Shown: positions 44,250 through 53,349, counted from the first letter of the stretch. The stretch: DNA of 64,000 nt from Pseudomonas migulae NBRC 103157 (GCF_002091715.1 NZ_BDAG01000035.1:1-64000); one strand, 5' to 3'. Notes: generated by a model from the letters alone, not told the origin. Made by a program: numbers and translations.

Positions 44250-44860
44250 TGGCCACTCGTCCTAAAAAACCTGTTCACAACGTGCACAACGGCGTGAACC
44301 AACTGCGCATCATCGGCGGTGAATGGGGCAGCCGAAAGCTGAGCTTCCCCGATGCACCGGGCCTGCGCCCCACGCCAGATCGCGTGCGTGAAACCTTGTT
44401 CAACTGGCTCGCACCGTATGTGCCCGGGGCCAAGGTCTTTGACCCATTCGCCGGTAGCGGCGCGTTGTTCCTCGAGGCACTGTCCCGTGGTGCGGCGATG
44501 GGCCAGGCGCTGGACGCCAGCAACATCGCGGTCTCAAGCATCAAGGAACATCTGGGCACCCTGCGCTGCACCACCGGCCAGATTCAGACGGCCGATGCCC
44601 TGCGCTACCTGGAAACCCAGCCAGCGGTCGCTTACGACCTGGTGTTCCTCGATCCGCCGTTCAACCAGAACCTGTTGCCTACCGTCTGCACCCTGCTCGA
44701 AGAGCGCCAATGGCTGGCGAACGATGCCTGGGTGTACACCGAAAGCGAAACAGCCCCCTCGACACTCGGTTTGCCGGCCAACTGGCGCCTGCACCGCGAG
44801 CAAAAATCCGGGCGCGTCTACTACTCGTTGTGGCAACGTATGACAGAGATCGCCGGTTAA
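44249..44860 (+). CDS. rsmD: 16S rRNA (guanine(966)-N2)-methyltransferase RsmD
   Basis: A 203-residue SAM enzyme. RIIGGEWGSRKLSFP is at the N-terminus and RPTPDRVRETLFNWL is next. The SAM motif is VFDPFAGSGALFLEALSRGA and the catalytic motif LVFLDPPFN. Its ATG shares one base with the stop of the preceding M16 gene. Confidence 0.95.
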   Translation: MATRPKKPVHNVHNGVNQLRIIGGEWGSRKLSFPDAPGLRPTPDRVRETLFNWLAPYVPGAKVFDPFAGSGALFLEALSRGAAMGQALDASNIAVSSIKEHLGTLRCTTGQIQTADALRYLETQPAVAYDLVFLDPPFNQNLLPTVCTLLEERQWLANDAWVYTESETAPSTLGLPANWRLHREQKSGRVYYSLWQRMTEIAG

Positions 44861-44915
44861 CCGACCGGCCTGAAAAGGTGCGCACAGGTTGCGCACCGCT
44901 GTATCGAGAGCCATC

Positions 44916-45914
44916 GTGTCTTTTCCGCCAGAACGCTTCACCCCTGCCTTCGGCCTTGGCAACCCGCACTTGCAAACCTTGTGGGGACCGCTATGGCGCA
45001 AAACCACGCACATCGAACGCGAGCGCGAACGCTTGTGGCTCGAGGATGGCGACTTTCTTGACCTGGACTGGCACGGCCCGCACAGCGCCGATACACCGCT
45101 GGTGCTGGTGTTGCACGGCCTGACCGGTTCTTCCAATTCGCCTTACGTGGCCGGTGTGCAGAAGGCGCTGGGCACCCTGGGCTGGGCCAGTGTTGCGCTG
45201 AACTGGCGCGGCTGTTCGGGCGAACCCAATCTGTTGCCGCGCAGCTACCATTCCGGCGCCAGTGAAGACCTCGCCGAAACCATCAGACACCTGCGGGCCA
45301 AACGGCCGCTCGCGCCGCTGTACGCGGTCGGTTATTCCCTCGGTGGCAACGTTTTGCTCAAACACCTGGGTGAGACCGGCAGCGACAGCGGCGTGCTCGG
45401 CGCTGTGGCGGTGTCGGTGCCGTTTCGGCTCGATCAATGCGCCGACCGTATCGGCCAGGGGTTCTCGAAGGTGTATCAGGCGCACTTCATGCGCGAGATG
45501 GTCACCTACATCAAGAACAAGCAACGGCAATTCCAGCATGACGGACGCGAGGATGGCCTGGCGAAGCTGGCCGCCCTGGGCTCGCTGGAAAACATGCGCA
45601 CCTTCTGGGATTTCGATGGCCGGGTCACCGCGCCGCTGCATGGCTTCACCGATGCACAGGATTACTATCGCCGCGCCTCGAGCCGCTATTTCCTTGGGGA
45701 AATTCGTACGCCGACGCTGATCATCCATGCTGCCGACGACCCGTTTGTGTTTCCTCACAGCCTGCCGTCCGCTGAGGAATTGTCCGCCTGCACCCAGTTC
45801 GAGCTGCAAGCCAAGGGCGGGCATGTCGGCTTCGTCGAGGGCACGTTCCGGCAACCGGGTTACTACCTGGAACGGCGCATCCCGCAGTGGCTGGCCGCCG
45901 TGGGTCGCGGGTAA
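44916..45914 (+). CDS. Alpha/beta hydrolase, YheT family
   Basis: A 332-residue hydrolase. It shows FGLGNPHLQTLWGPLWRK near the N-terminus, the HGLTGSSNSPY oxyanion region and the nucleophile elbow GYSLGGNVLLKHLGE. The C-terminal His is in KGGHVGFVEG. The family has esterase-like activity of unclear physiological substrate. Start is GTG with GAGAG seven bases before; the upstream TTG frame is unlikely. Confidence 0.85.
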   Translation: MSFPPERFTPAFGLGNPHLQTLWGPLWRKTTHIERERERLWLEDGDFLDLDWHGPHSADTPLVLVLHGLTGSSNSPYVAGVQKALGTLGWASVALNWRGCSGEPNLLPRSYHSGASEDLAETIRHLRAKRPLAPLYAVGYSLGGNVLLKHLGETGSDSGVLGAVAVSVPFRLDQCADRIGQGFSKVYQAHFMREMVTYIKNKQRQFQHDGREDGLAKLAALGSLENMRTFWDFDGRVTAPLHGFTDAQDYYRRASSRYFLGEIRTPTLIIHAADDPFVFPHSLPSAEELSACTQFELQAKGGHVGFVEGTFRQPGYYLERRIPQWLAAVGRG

Positions 45915-45918
45915 ACCG

Positions 45919-46746
45919 ATGGATACCGATCAGGGCGAGTCGATCCGTTTCTGGCAAACGGCACCGTTGGCCGGGGTCGAGTTGTTGTCCGCGCGCTACA
46001 TCGAACACCGTTTCGCCCCCCATGTGCATGACGGTTACGTGATCGGCATGATCATGGCCGGCGCCCAGCGTTATCGCTATCGCGGCGCCGAACACCTGGC
46101 GGGCAGCGGCACGCTGGTGTTGATCAACCCGGATGAATTGCACACCGGTCACAAGGGTACGGAGGACGGCTGGCTGTACCGGGCGTTTTATCCCGACAGC
46201 GAGCAGATTCTCTCGCTGCTGACCGAGCTGGAACTGCCGACCCACACCTTGCCCGCATTTGGCGCAACGCTGTATCGCGATCCCGATCTGGTGAAGGGTT
46301 TCTGCCAACTGCATCGCCTGCTCGAAACGCCGTCCACCGCCCTGCAACAGCAGACCGCCTGGCGGGAAATGATGCTGTCGTTGCTGCAACGTCACGCCGC
46401 CGTCCCGGACGCCGGTAAACCTGGCAAGGAACACCGGGCGGTGACCTTGGCCAAGGAACTGCTGCAAGCGCAATTGGCGGCACCGCCGTCGCTGGAAGAA
46501 CTCGCGGCAGCGGTGAACCTGTCGCCGTTCCACTTCGCCCGGGTATTCCGCCGCGCCACAGGCATGCCACCGCACACCTGGCTGATACAGCAACGCATCG
46601 CCCGGGCACGAGGGTTATTGCAGAGTGGATGTTTACCGCTGGAAGTGGCCACGCAATTGGGGTTTGCCGACCAGAGTCATCTGAATCGCCAGTTCAAGCA
46701 GGTTTACGGGGTGGGGCCGGGGGCGTATCGCAGAGCTCTATTGTAG
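45919..46746 (+). CDS. AraC family transcriptional regulator
   Basis: A 275-residue regulator. An N-terminal cupin-type effector domain (RFAPHVHDGYVIGMI, then GTLVLINPDELHTG) precedes two C-terminal helix-turn-helix motifs (SLEELAAAVNLSPFHFARVFRRATG and LEVATQLGFADQSHLNRQFK). It starts four bases after the hydrolase gene and may be co-transcribed. The ligand and targets are not evident. Confidence 0.9.
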   Translation: MDTDQGESIRFWQTAPLAGVELLSARYIEHRFAPHVHDGYVIGMIMAGAQRYRYRGAEHLAGSGTLVLINPDELHTGHKGTEDGWLYRAFYPDSEQILSLLTELELPTHTLPAFGATLYRDPDLVKGFCQLHRLLETPSTALQQQTAWREMMLSLLQRHAAVPDAGKPGKEHRAVTLAKELLQAQLAAPPSLEELAAAVNLSPFHFARVFRRATGMPPHTWLIQQRIARARGLLQSGCLPLEVATQLGFADQSHLNRQFKQVYGVGPGAYRRALL

Positions 46747-46830
46747 GAGCCGGCTTGCTGGCGATTGGGACAACCCGGTCTGTCTGAAACACCGCAGCGT
46801 CCTTATCGCCAGCAAGCCGGCTCCTACAGG
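46743..46830. repeat. REP doublet between the AraC gene and sseA (convergent)
   Basis: Arms GTAGGAGCCGGCTTGCTGGC and GCCAGCAAGCCGGCTCCTAC. It begins inside the stop codon region of the AraC gene: the TAG stop (46744-46746) is part of the left arm. Confidence 0.93.
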
Positions 46831-46838
46831 GGATTGTG

Positions 46839-47693
46839 TTATTCGCCGGTGGCGATGCCTCGCGCAGGCTCGTTGATCCACTCGCTCCACGACCCGGCAT
46901 ACAACGAACCCAACGGATAACCCGCGAGGCACAAGGCGAACAGGTTATGGCACGCCGTCACGCCGGAGCCGCAGTACGCGACCAGATCAGTCGGTGAGCG
47001 ATTGCCGAGTTTCGCGGCAAACCGCTGCTTGAGCTGATCGGCCGGCAGGAAATGCCCGTCGCTGCCCAGGTTGTCGGTGAACGCCGCGCATTGCGCCCCG
47101 GGAATGTGTCCGGCAATCGGGTCGATGGGTTCCACTTCGCCCTTGAAACGCGGCAAGGCCCGGGCATCGAGCAAGGTCAGCTCGGGTTGGCCGAGACGCT
47201 GCTGAAGCTGTTCGGCGCTCAGGACCAGCGCATTGTCCGGCGTCCCGGTAAAGGTGCCACGTTCAACACCGGGAGCATCGAGGCTCAGGGGCAAACCCGC
47301 CGCGTGCCAGGCCTTGAGCCCGCCATCGAGGATGAACACGCCATCGCGCTTGCCCAGCCAGGCCAGCAACCACCAGGCCCGCGCCGCGTAGGCGCCTGGA
47401 CCGTCGTCATACAAGACCACATCGCTGTCGGCATTGATGCCCCAGGTCTGCAAACGCTCGATCAAGTCTTCAGGCTCGGGCAACGGATGGCGCCCGGTCA
47501 CCCCTTTGATCACTGCCCCGCTCAAGTCGCGCTCAAGATCGGCAAAACTCGACCCGGCGATATGCCCTTCGGCATAGCTGCGCTGGCCGTAATCCGGGTC
47601 GTCGAGGGCAAAACGACAATCCAGAATCACCAGCCCCGGCTGCTCCTTTTTCAGGTCCAGTGCTTGCGGGCTGATCAATTGCGCAATGGGCAT
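46839..47693 (-). CDS. sseA: 3-mercaptopyruvate sulfurtransferase (SseA type)
   Basis: A 284-residue protein with two rhodanese domains. The C-terminal domain has the active-site loop AYCGSGVTACHN with the catalytic Cys; CG[SA]GVTA points to mercaptopyruvate rather than thiosulfate as donor. The N-terminal domain shows VILDCRFALDDPDYG and the inter-domain HIPGA. It is convergent with the AraC gene. Confidence 0.88.
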   Translation of the reverse strand: MPIAQLISPQALDLKKEQPGLVILDCRFALDDPDYGQRSYAEGHIAGSSFADLERDLSGAVIKGVTGRHPLPEPEDLIERLQTWGINADSDVVLYDDGPGAYAARAWWLLAWLGKRDGVFILDGGLKAWHAAGLPLSLDAPGVERGTFTGTPDNALVLSAEQLQQRLGQPELTLLDARALPRFKGEVEPIDPIAGHIPGAQCAAFTDNLGSDGHFLPADQLKQRFAAKLGNRSPTDLVAYCGSGVTACHNLFALCLAGYPLGSLYAGSWSEWINEPARGIATGE

Positions 47694-47725
47694 AACGGGC
47701 TCCAGTGATTAGGCGATGTCTGATC

Positions 47726-48397
47726 CTACTGTACTTCTTCCAGGGCTTGCGCCAACGGCACGTAAAACTCCTCGAACAAGGCGTTTACCGCATCGCGGGA
47801 TTGATCCGTGACAAACCCTGCTTCCAGTACCAGCACCTGGTACACCCCACGCTTTATCGCCTGTTCGCTCAGGTGATTGGAGTTCTCCCGCGTGGTGCAC
47901 AGGAAACGCACCCAGGACGTCAGGATGATCCAGGCATTGAGCGTCAGGGACTCGATCTGCACCCGGTCCATTTCCAGGATGCCCGCCTCGACGAACCCTT
48001 TGTAGATCGCCGTGCCCTGGATCACGCAGCGCTGGGAAAAACGCCGATAACGGGCGGCCAGTTCCGGATCGCTGTCGAGCAGGTGCTCGAGGTCGCGGTG
48101 CAAAAACCGGTAGCGCCACATGGCTGCCAGCAACTCCTGGAGGTAGTAACGCTTGTCCTCCACTGTCGCGGCGCGCCCCTGGGGCGGGCGCAGGAAGCTG
48201 TCGACCAGGCTTTCGTACTCACTGAACAACACGGCGATGATCGCCTGCTTGTTGGGGAAGTGGTAGTACAGGTTGCCCGGGGAAATTTCCATATGGGCAG
48301 CAATGTGGTTGGTGCTGACGCTGCGTTCGCCCTGCTGATTGAACAGCTCCAGGCTGTTCTGCACGATGCGCTCGCTGGTTTTGATCCGTGGGGCCAT
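47726..48397 (-). CDS. TetR family transcriptional regulator
   Basis: A 223-residue regulator. The N-terminal HTH reads SVSTNHIAAHMEISPGNLYYHFPNK, in the usual place. A large C-terminal ligand domain follows. It is divergent from an aldehyde dehydrogenase gene, with a perfect palindrome TAGAGT-ATAG-ACTCTA in between, so it probably represses that gene. The ligand is unknown; an aldehyde or fatty acid derivative is a guess from the neighbours. Confidence 0.88.
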   Translation of the reverse strand: MAPRIKTSERIVQNSLELFNQQGERSVSTNHIAAHMEISPGNLYYHFPNKQAIIAVLFSEYESLVDSFLRPPQGRAATVEDKRYYLQELLAAMWRYRFLHRDLEHLLDSDPELAARYRRFSQRCVIQGTAIYKGFVEAGILEMDRVQIESLTLNAWIILTSWVRFLCTTRENSNHLSEQAIKRGVYQVLVLEAGFVTDQSRDAVNALFEEFYVPLAQALEEVQ

Positions 48398-48483
48398 GGC
48401 TTGAGCTTTAATTCAGAGGGCGTTGACGGGCATCTTACGACCTATCCGCCCGTGGATAAAACAACACGGCGCCAGGATGGTAT

Positions 48484-48512
48484 TTGACTTTATAGAGTAT
48501 AGACTCTAAAAA
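48484..48512 (+). promoter_or_regulatory. Possible promoter of the aldehyde dehydrogenase gene
   Basis: TTGACT and TAAAAA are separated by 17 bases. The -35 is good, the -10 only fair. The palindrome at 48493-48508 fills most of the spacer. Confidence 0.45.
48493..48508. promoter_or_regulatory. Palindromic candidate operator for the TetR regulator
   Basis: TAGAGT and ACTCTA form a perfect six-base inverted repeat around ATAG. It lies between the divergent TetR and aldehyde dehydrogenase genes, within the spacer of the putative promoter, where a bound repressor would block RNA polymerase. Confidence 0.6.
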
Positions 48513-48543
48513 GCTCGTCACAACGATAAATCCGGAGATGACC

Positions 48544-49974
48544 ATGACTGCTGAAATTGCCTACCTCCAGAATCTGCAGCAGCCACTGGAAGAGCTCCAA
48601 ACCCTGTTCGACGCCCAGCGCGCAGCCTATGCCGCCAACCCGATGCCGCCCGCGGCGCAGCGCCAGCAATGGCTCAAGGCTTTGCGGGATTTGCTGAGCA
48701 CTGAACGCCAGGCGCTGATTGACGCCATCAGTCAGGACTTCAGCCATCGCAGCGCCGATGAAACCCTGCTCGCCGAACTGATGCCGAGCCTGCACGGCAT
48801 TCATTACGCCAGTCAGCACCTCAATGGCTGGATGAAGCCTTCACGGCGCAAAGTCGGCGTTGCCTTTCAGCCCGCCTCGGCCAAAGTCGTTTATCAGCCG
48901 TTGGGCGTGGTCGGGGTGATCGTCCCCTGGAACTACCCGCTGTACCTGGCCATCGGCCCTTTGGTGGGCGCATTGTCGGCGGGCAACCGGGTGATGCTAA
49001 AACTCAGCGAGTCGACTCCCGCCACCGGCTTGCTGCTCAAGGCATTGCTGGGCCGGATCTTTCCCGAAGACCTGGTGTGCGTTGTGCTCGGCGAGGCCGA
49101 TATCGGCGTGGCGTTCTCTCGCCTGCGTTTCGATCACTTGTTGTTCACCGGTGCCACCAGCATCGGCAAGCATGTGATGCGCGCAGCGGCCGAAAACCTG
49201 ACGCCGGTGACGCTGGAACTCGGCGGAAAATCCCCGGCCATCGTTTCCCGCGATGTGCCCTTGAAAGATGCCGCCGAACGCATCGCGTTCGGCAAGACGC
49301 TCAACGCCGGACAAACCTGCGTGGCCCCGGACTACGTGCTGGTGCCGGAAGACCGCGTAGGCTCTTTCATCGAAGCCTATCGCCAGGCGGTTCGCGGATT
49401 TTATCCGACACTGGCTGACAACCCGGACTACACCGCCATCATCAATGACCGACAACTGGCCCGGCTCAACGGCTACATCAGCGATGCCACCAGCAAAGGC
49501 GCGCTGCTGATCCCGCTGTTCGACCAGGGTCAGGGCCGCCGAATGAGCCATAGCCTGCTGCTCAACGTCACGGACGAGATGATGGTGATGCAGGATGAAA
49601 TCTTCGGCCCTTTGCTGCCGATCGTTCCGTACAAGGACCTGGATGAAGCGTTTGCCTACATCAGCCAGCGACCTCGTCCGTTGGCGCTGTATTACTTCGG
49701 CTACGACAAGCGCGAACAAAACCGCGTCCTGCACGAGACCCATTCCGGTGGCGTGTGCCTGAACGACACGTTGCTGCATGTTGCCCAGGACGACATGCCG
49801 TTCGGCGGCATCGGCGCCTCGGGCATGGGTCATTACCACGGCCACGAAGGCTTCCTGACCTTCAGCAAGGCCAAAGGTGTACTGATCAAACAGCGTTTCA
49901 ACGCGGCGAAGCTGATCTACCCGCCGTACGGCAAATCCATCCAGAAACTGATCCAGAAGCTGTTTATCCGCTAA
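48544..49974 (+). CDS. Aldehyde dehydrogenase (coniferyl aldehyde dehydrogenase-like)
   Basis: A 476-residue NAD(P)-dependent enzyme. VGVIVPWNYPLYLAIGPL is the cofactor region; VTLELGGKSP holds the general base Glu; NAGQTCVAPDYVL holds the catalytic Cys. The protein resembles coniferyl aldehyde dehydrogenases and some long-chain aldehyde dehydrogenases; the real substrate is open. The second ATG (MTAEIAYL) has the better spacing from CGGAG. A Tat-exported protein and a GMC oxidoreductase follow, suggesting alcohol-aldehyde-acid oxidation. Confidence 0.88.
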   Translation: MTAEIAYLQNLQQPLEELQTLFDAQRAAYAANPMPPAAQRQQWLKALRDLLSTERQALIDAISQDFSHRSADETLLAELMPSLHGIHYASQHLNGWMKPSRRKVGVAFQPASAKVVYQPLGVVGVIVPWNYPLYLAIGPLVGALSAGNRVMLKLSESTPATGLLLKALLGRIFPEDLVCVVLGEADIGVAFSRLRFDHLLFTGATSIGKHVMRAAAENLTPVTLELGGKSPAIVSRDVPLKDAAERIAFGKTLNAGQTCVAPDYVLVPEDRVGSFIEAYRQAVRGFYPTLADNPDYTAIINDRQLARLNGYISDATSKGALLIPLFDQGQGRRMSHSLLLNVTDEMMVMQDEIFGPLLPIVPYKDLDEAFAYISQRPRPLALYYFGYDKREQNRVLHETHSGGVCLNDTLLHVAQDDMPFGGIGASGMGHYHGHEGFLTFSKAKGVLIKQRFNAAKLIYPPYGKSIQKLIQKLFIR

Positions 49975-50002
49975 CGATCAAATCCATCGGGTAATAACAA
50001 TA

Positions 50003-50548
50003 ATGAGCCCAGGCCTGTCCGCTACACCCGCGCTGTCACGGCGCGGCCTGCTTAAATTCAGCCTCGGCGCGAGTGCTTTCCTGGCCACGGCCGGGTTGGG
50101 CGCGAGCCTCAGCGGTTGTTCGTCGAGCATTCCGGCCGACGGTTTCACGATGCTGCGCAGCGGCGATCTGCTGTTTTTGCGGGCGCTGATTCCGGTGATG
50201 CTCGATGGCGCCGTGGTCGCCGGAAAAATACCGATGGCGGTGGACCAGACCTTGCGCTGCCTGGATAACAGCCTGAATCACCTGTCGCCGGAAATGCTCA
50301 AGCTGACCCGGCAATTGTTCGATGTGCTGGGGATGGCCGTGACGCGTGGGCCGCTGACCGGGATCTGGGGCAGTTGGGAAAACGCCAGTGCCGACGAGAT
50401 CCGGCATTTTCTTGATCGCTGGGAAAACAGCTCGCTGAGCCTGTTGCGCATGGGGCACAGCTCGCTGCTGCAACTGGTGATGATGGCGTGGTACAGCCGG
50501 ACGGAATCGTGGGCGCATTGCGGGTATCCCGGGCCTCCCACGGTTTGA
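50003..50548 (+). CDS. Tat-exported small protein paired with a GMC oxidoreductase
   Basis: A 181-residue protein. The twin-arginine motif SRRGLLKF near residue 13 is followed by a hydrophobic stretch and a Cys in LSGCSSS, giving either a Tat signal or a Tat lipoprotein signal. The rest is helical with no metal-binding motif. It resembles small subunits of membrane-bound flavin dehydrogenases. It probably carries the next-door GMC oxidoreductase, which lacks a signal, through the Tat system; that is inference. Confidence 0.75.
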   Translation: MSPGLSATPALSRRGLLKFSLGASAFLATAGLGASLSGCSSSIPADGFTMLRSGDLLFLRALIPVMLDGAVVAGKIPMAVDQTLRCLDNSLNHLSPEMLKLTRQLFDVLGMAVTRGPLTGIWGSWENASADEIRHFLDRWENSSLSLLRMGHSSLLQLVMMAWYSRTESWAHCGYPGPPTV

Positions 50549-50562
50549 GACCGAGTCGCCCC

Positions 50563-50647
50563 CTTCGCGGGCAAGCCCGCTCCAACAGGATCCGAGGTGG
50601 GCCACCCTTTTGTGAACGACTCAAAACCTGTGGGAGCGGGCTTGGTC
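50563..50647. repeat. REP doublet between the Tat small-subunit gene and the GMC gene
   Basis: Arms TTCGCGGGCAAGCCCGCTCC and GTGGGAGCGGGCTTGG. The right arm is cut short. It separates the two genes by 168 bases. Confidence 0.85.
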
Positions 50648-50716
50648 TGGGCGGCATTCCGACGAAAGCGCCAGCCGCATCACCACAAAACCCAAAAACA
50701 ATAAGAGAACCCGAAC

Positions 50717-52312
50717 ATGCCCGTACCCGATCCGTTCCGCGAAGGCATGGCCCGCGGCTGGAAAACCCACAACGGCGCGCAACTGACCGAGGACCTGACC
50801 CTCGAAGCGGATGTAGCGATCATCGGCAGCGGCGCCGGTGGCGGGACGACGGCCGAAATCCTCAGCACCGCCGGCTACAAGGTGTTGCTGATCGAAGAAG
50901 GCCCGCTCAAGACCAGCAGCGATTTCAAAATGCTCGAAGACCAGGCCTACACCAGCCTCTATCAGGAAGGCATCGGCCGCATGAGCAAGGACGGCGCGAT
51001 CACTATCCTTCAAGGTCGGGCCGTGGGCGGCACCACACTGATCAACTGGACATCGAGCTTTCGCACCCCGGACCCGACGCTCGAACACTGGGCCCGGGAG
51101 CACAACGTCAAAGGCCACAGCCCGGCGGAGATGGCGCCATGGTTCGAGAAAGTGGAACAGCGTCTCGGCGTCGCACCGTGGATGGTTCCGCCCAATGCCA
51201 ACAACGACGTGATCCGCAAGGGCTGCGAGAAGCTCGGTTACACCTGGCACGTCATCCCGCGCAACGTGCGTGGCTGCTGGAACCTCGGTTATTGCGGCAT
51301 GGGCTGCCCGACCAACGCCAAGCAATCGATGATGGTGACGACGATTCCGGCGACCCTGGAAAAGGGCGGCGAGCTGATTTACCTGACCCGCGCTGAACAA
51401 CTGGTGATCAAGGACGGCAAGGTGACGAGCCTGCAGTGTGTGGCGATGGACGACCGTTGCGTCGCCCCCACGGGCAAGACGATCACGGTCAAGGCGCGGC
51501 ATTACGTGCTGGCCGGCGGCGGGATCAACAGCCCAGCACTACTGTTGCGCTCGGACGCGCCAGACCCGCACAAGCGGCTGGGCAAACGGACCTTTCTGCA
51601 TCTGGTCAACATGTCCGCCGGGCTGTTCGATGAGGTGATCAACCCGTTCTATGGCGCGCCGCAGTCGATCTACTCCGATCACTTCCAATGGCAGGACGGC
51701 ACGACCGGCAAGATGGCTTACAAGCTCGAAGTGCCACCGCTGCACCCGGCGCTGGCGGCCACCCTGCTCGGCGGTTTCGGCACGGAAAACGCGCAGCACA
51801 TGAAAAACCTGCCTCACACCCACGCCATGCTGGCGTTACTGCGCGATGGTTTTCACCCGGACAGTCCCGGCGGCAGCGTCGAGTTGCGCGGTGACAACAC
51901 GCCGGTGCTCGACTATCAGGTTTCAGCCTACGCCTGGGACGGTTTGCGCCGCGCGTTCCACAGCATGGCCGAGATCCAGTTCGCCGGTGGCGCCAACGCC
52001 GTCATGCCGATGCACGCCGACGCGCGCTACGTGAAAACCCTGGCCGAAGCGCGCACGCTGATCGATGGGTTGAGCCTTGAGCTGTATCGCACCCGCCTGG
52101 GCAGTGCCCATGTGATGGGCGGTTGTGCCATGGGTGAAGACCCGAAAAACGCCGTGACCGACAGCCTTGGCCGGCATCATCAACTCAGCAACCTGTCGAT
52201 CCACGATGGCTCGCTGTTCCCCACCAGCATTGGCGCAAACCCGCAATTGTCGGTTTACGGGCTGACGGCGCAACTGGCGACTTCGCTCGCCGAACGTTTG
52301 AAAAACCCGTGA
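50717..52312 (+). CDS. GMC family oxidoreductase
   Basis: A 531-residue flavoprotein. The FAD dinucleotide motif is VAIIGSGAGGGTTAEIL near residue 35. GRAVGGTTLINWTSSFRTP is the GMC signature region. CWNLGYCGMGCPTNAKQS supplies three closely spaced Cys, seen in alcohol-oxidising GMC members. The C-terminal ends with HVMGGCAMGEDP and LFPTSIGANPQLSVYGL, where the catalytic His/Asn lie. No signal peptide. Substrate probably an alcohol; electron acceptor unknown. Confidence 0.88.
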   Translation: MPVPDPFREGMARGWKTHNGAQLTEDLTLEADVAIIGSGAGGGTTAEILSTAGYKVLLIEEGPLKTSSDFKMLEDQAYTSLYQEGIGRMSKDGAITILQGRAVGGTTLINWTSSFRTPDPTLEHWAREHNVKGHSPAEMAPWFEKVEQRLGVAPWMVPPNANNDVIRKGCEKLGYTWHVIPRNVRGCWNLGYCGMGCPTNAKQSMMVTTIPATLEKGGELIYLTRAEQLVIKDGKVTSLQCVAMDDRCVAPTGKTITVKARHYVLAGGGINSPALLLRSDAPDPHKRLGKRTFLHLVNMSAGLFDEVINPFYGAPQSIYSDHFQWQDGTTGKMAYKLEVPPLHPALAATLLGGFGTENAQHMKNLPHTHAMLALLRDGFHPDSPGGSVELRGDNTPVLDYQVSAYAWDGLRRAFHSMAEIQFAGGANAVMPMHADARYVKTLAEARTLIDGLSLELYRTRLGSAHVMGGCAMGEDPKNAVTDSLGRHHQLSNLSIHDGSLFPTSIGANPQLSVYGLTAQLATSLAERLKNP

Positions 52313-52427
52313 AAAGAGCGACTATTCCCATCGTCTATAGTGCTTTCTTACCCAAAAGGCGACTTGGCCGACCGGGAAGGCTGCGATACCATCCGACTCC
52401 CCAACGGACTCCCGCCAGGACGACGCG

Positions 52428-52907
52428 ATGAACCGAGTGTTGTACCCAGGTACCTTCGACCCTATTACCAAGGGCCATGGCGACTTGGTCGAACGCGCCG
52501 CGCGCCTGTTCGATCATGTGATCATCGCCGTCGCTGCCAGCCCGAAAAAAAACCCGTTGTTTCCCCTGGAACAGCGTGTGGAGCTGGCCCGCGAGGTCAC
52601 TAAACATCTGCCGAACGTTGAAGTCGTCGGCTTCTCGACGCTGTTGGCGCATTTCGCCAAAGAGAAGAACGCCAACGTGTTCCTGCGTGGTTTGCGCGCA
52701 GTCTCGGACTTCGAATACGAATTTCAGCTGGCCAACATGAACCGTCAGCTGGCGCCAGACGTGGAAAGCCTGTTTCTGACGCCGTCCGAGCGTTATTCGT
52801 TCATCTCCTCGACGCTGGTCCGTGAAATCGCGGCCCTGGGCGGCGATATCACCAAGTTCGTTCACCCTGCTGTGGCGGACGCCCTGACACTTCGATTCAA
52901 GAAATAA
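52428..52907 (+). CDS. coaD: Phosphopantetheine adenylyltransferase
   Basis: A 159-residue enzyme making dephospho-CoA from phosphopantetheine. VLYPGTFDPITKGHGDLVERA holds the nucleotidyltransferase TxGH-type motif; YSFISSTLVREIA is the C-terminal motif. Dephospho-CoA is also the precursor used by MdcB, though the two loci are far apart. Confidence 0.96.
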   Translation: MNRVLYPGTFDPITKGHGDLVERAARLFDHVIIAVAASPKKNPLFPLEQRVELAREVTKHLPNVEVVGFSTLLAHFAKEKNANVFLRGLRAVSDFEYEFQLANMNRQLAPDVESLFLTPSERYSFISSTLVREIAALGGDITKFVHPAVADALTLRFKK

Positions 52908-52913
52908 CGCCGG

Positions 52914-53005
52914 CTGTAGGAGCCGGCTTGCTGGCGATGGCGTCGTGCCAGCCAATACACACATTCACTGACCCACCGCTATCGCCAGCAAGCCGGCGCC
53001 TACAG
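52914..53005. repeat. REP doublet between coaD and the ferredoxin gene
   Basis: Arms CTGTAGGAGCCGGCTTGCTG and CAGCAAGCCGGCGCCTACAG around a spacer of about 50 bases. Confidence 0.92.
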
Positions 53006-53097
53006 AACGTCGCGCCCGCGTGCACTGCGGTCTCCAATGCGGCACAATTGCGCATTGGTTTATTGCGCCCGGGCCTTGCGCCCCGGCTGGAGTTAGC

Positions 53098-53349
53098 ATG
53101 TCCCTGATCATCACCGACGATTGCATCAACTGCGACGTCTGCGAACCCGAGTGCCCGAACGCCGCCATTTCCCAGGGCGAAGAGATCTATGTGATCGACC
53201 CGAACCTGTGCACACAGTGTGTCGGCCACTACGACGAACCTCAGTGCCAGCAGGTCTGTCCGGTAGATTGCATTCCACTGGACGAGGCGCATCCGGAGAC
53301 TGAAGAGCAGTTGATGGAGAAGTACCGGAAGATTACCGGCAAGGCTTGA
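53098..53349 (+). CDS. YfhL family 4Fe-4S dicluster ferredoxin
   Basis: An 83-residue ferredoxin. First cluster: CINCDVCEPECPN. Second: CTQCVGHYDEPQCQQVCPVDC with the longer loop characteristic of YfhL/FdxA-type proteins (Alvin subgroup). It carries two 4Fe-4S clusters at low potential. Start MSLIITDDC follows TGGAGTTAGC. Its position after coaD is conserved. Confidence 0.94.
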   Translation: MSLIITDDCINCDVCEPECPNAAISQGEEIYVIDPNLCTQCVGHYDEPQCQQVCPVDCIPLDEAHPETEEQLMEKYRKITGKA

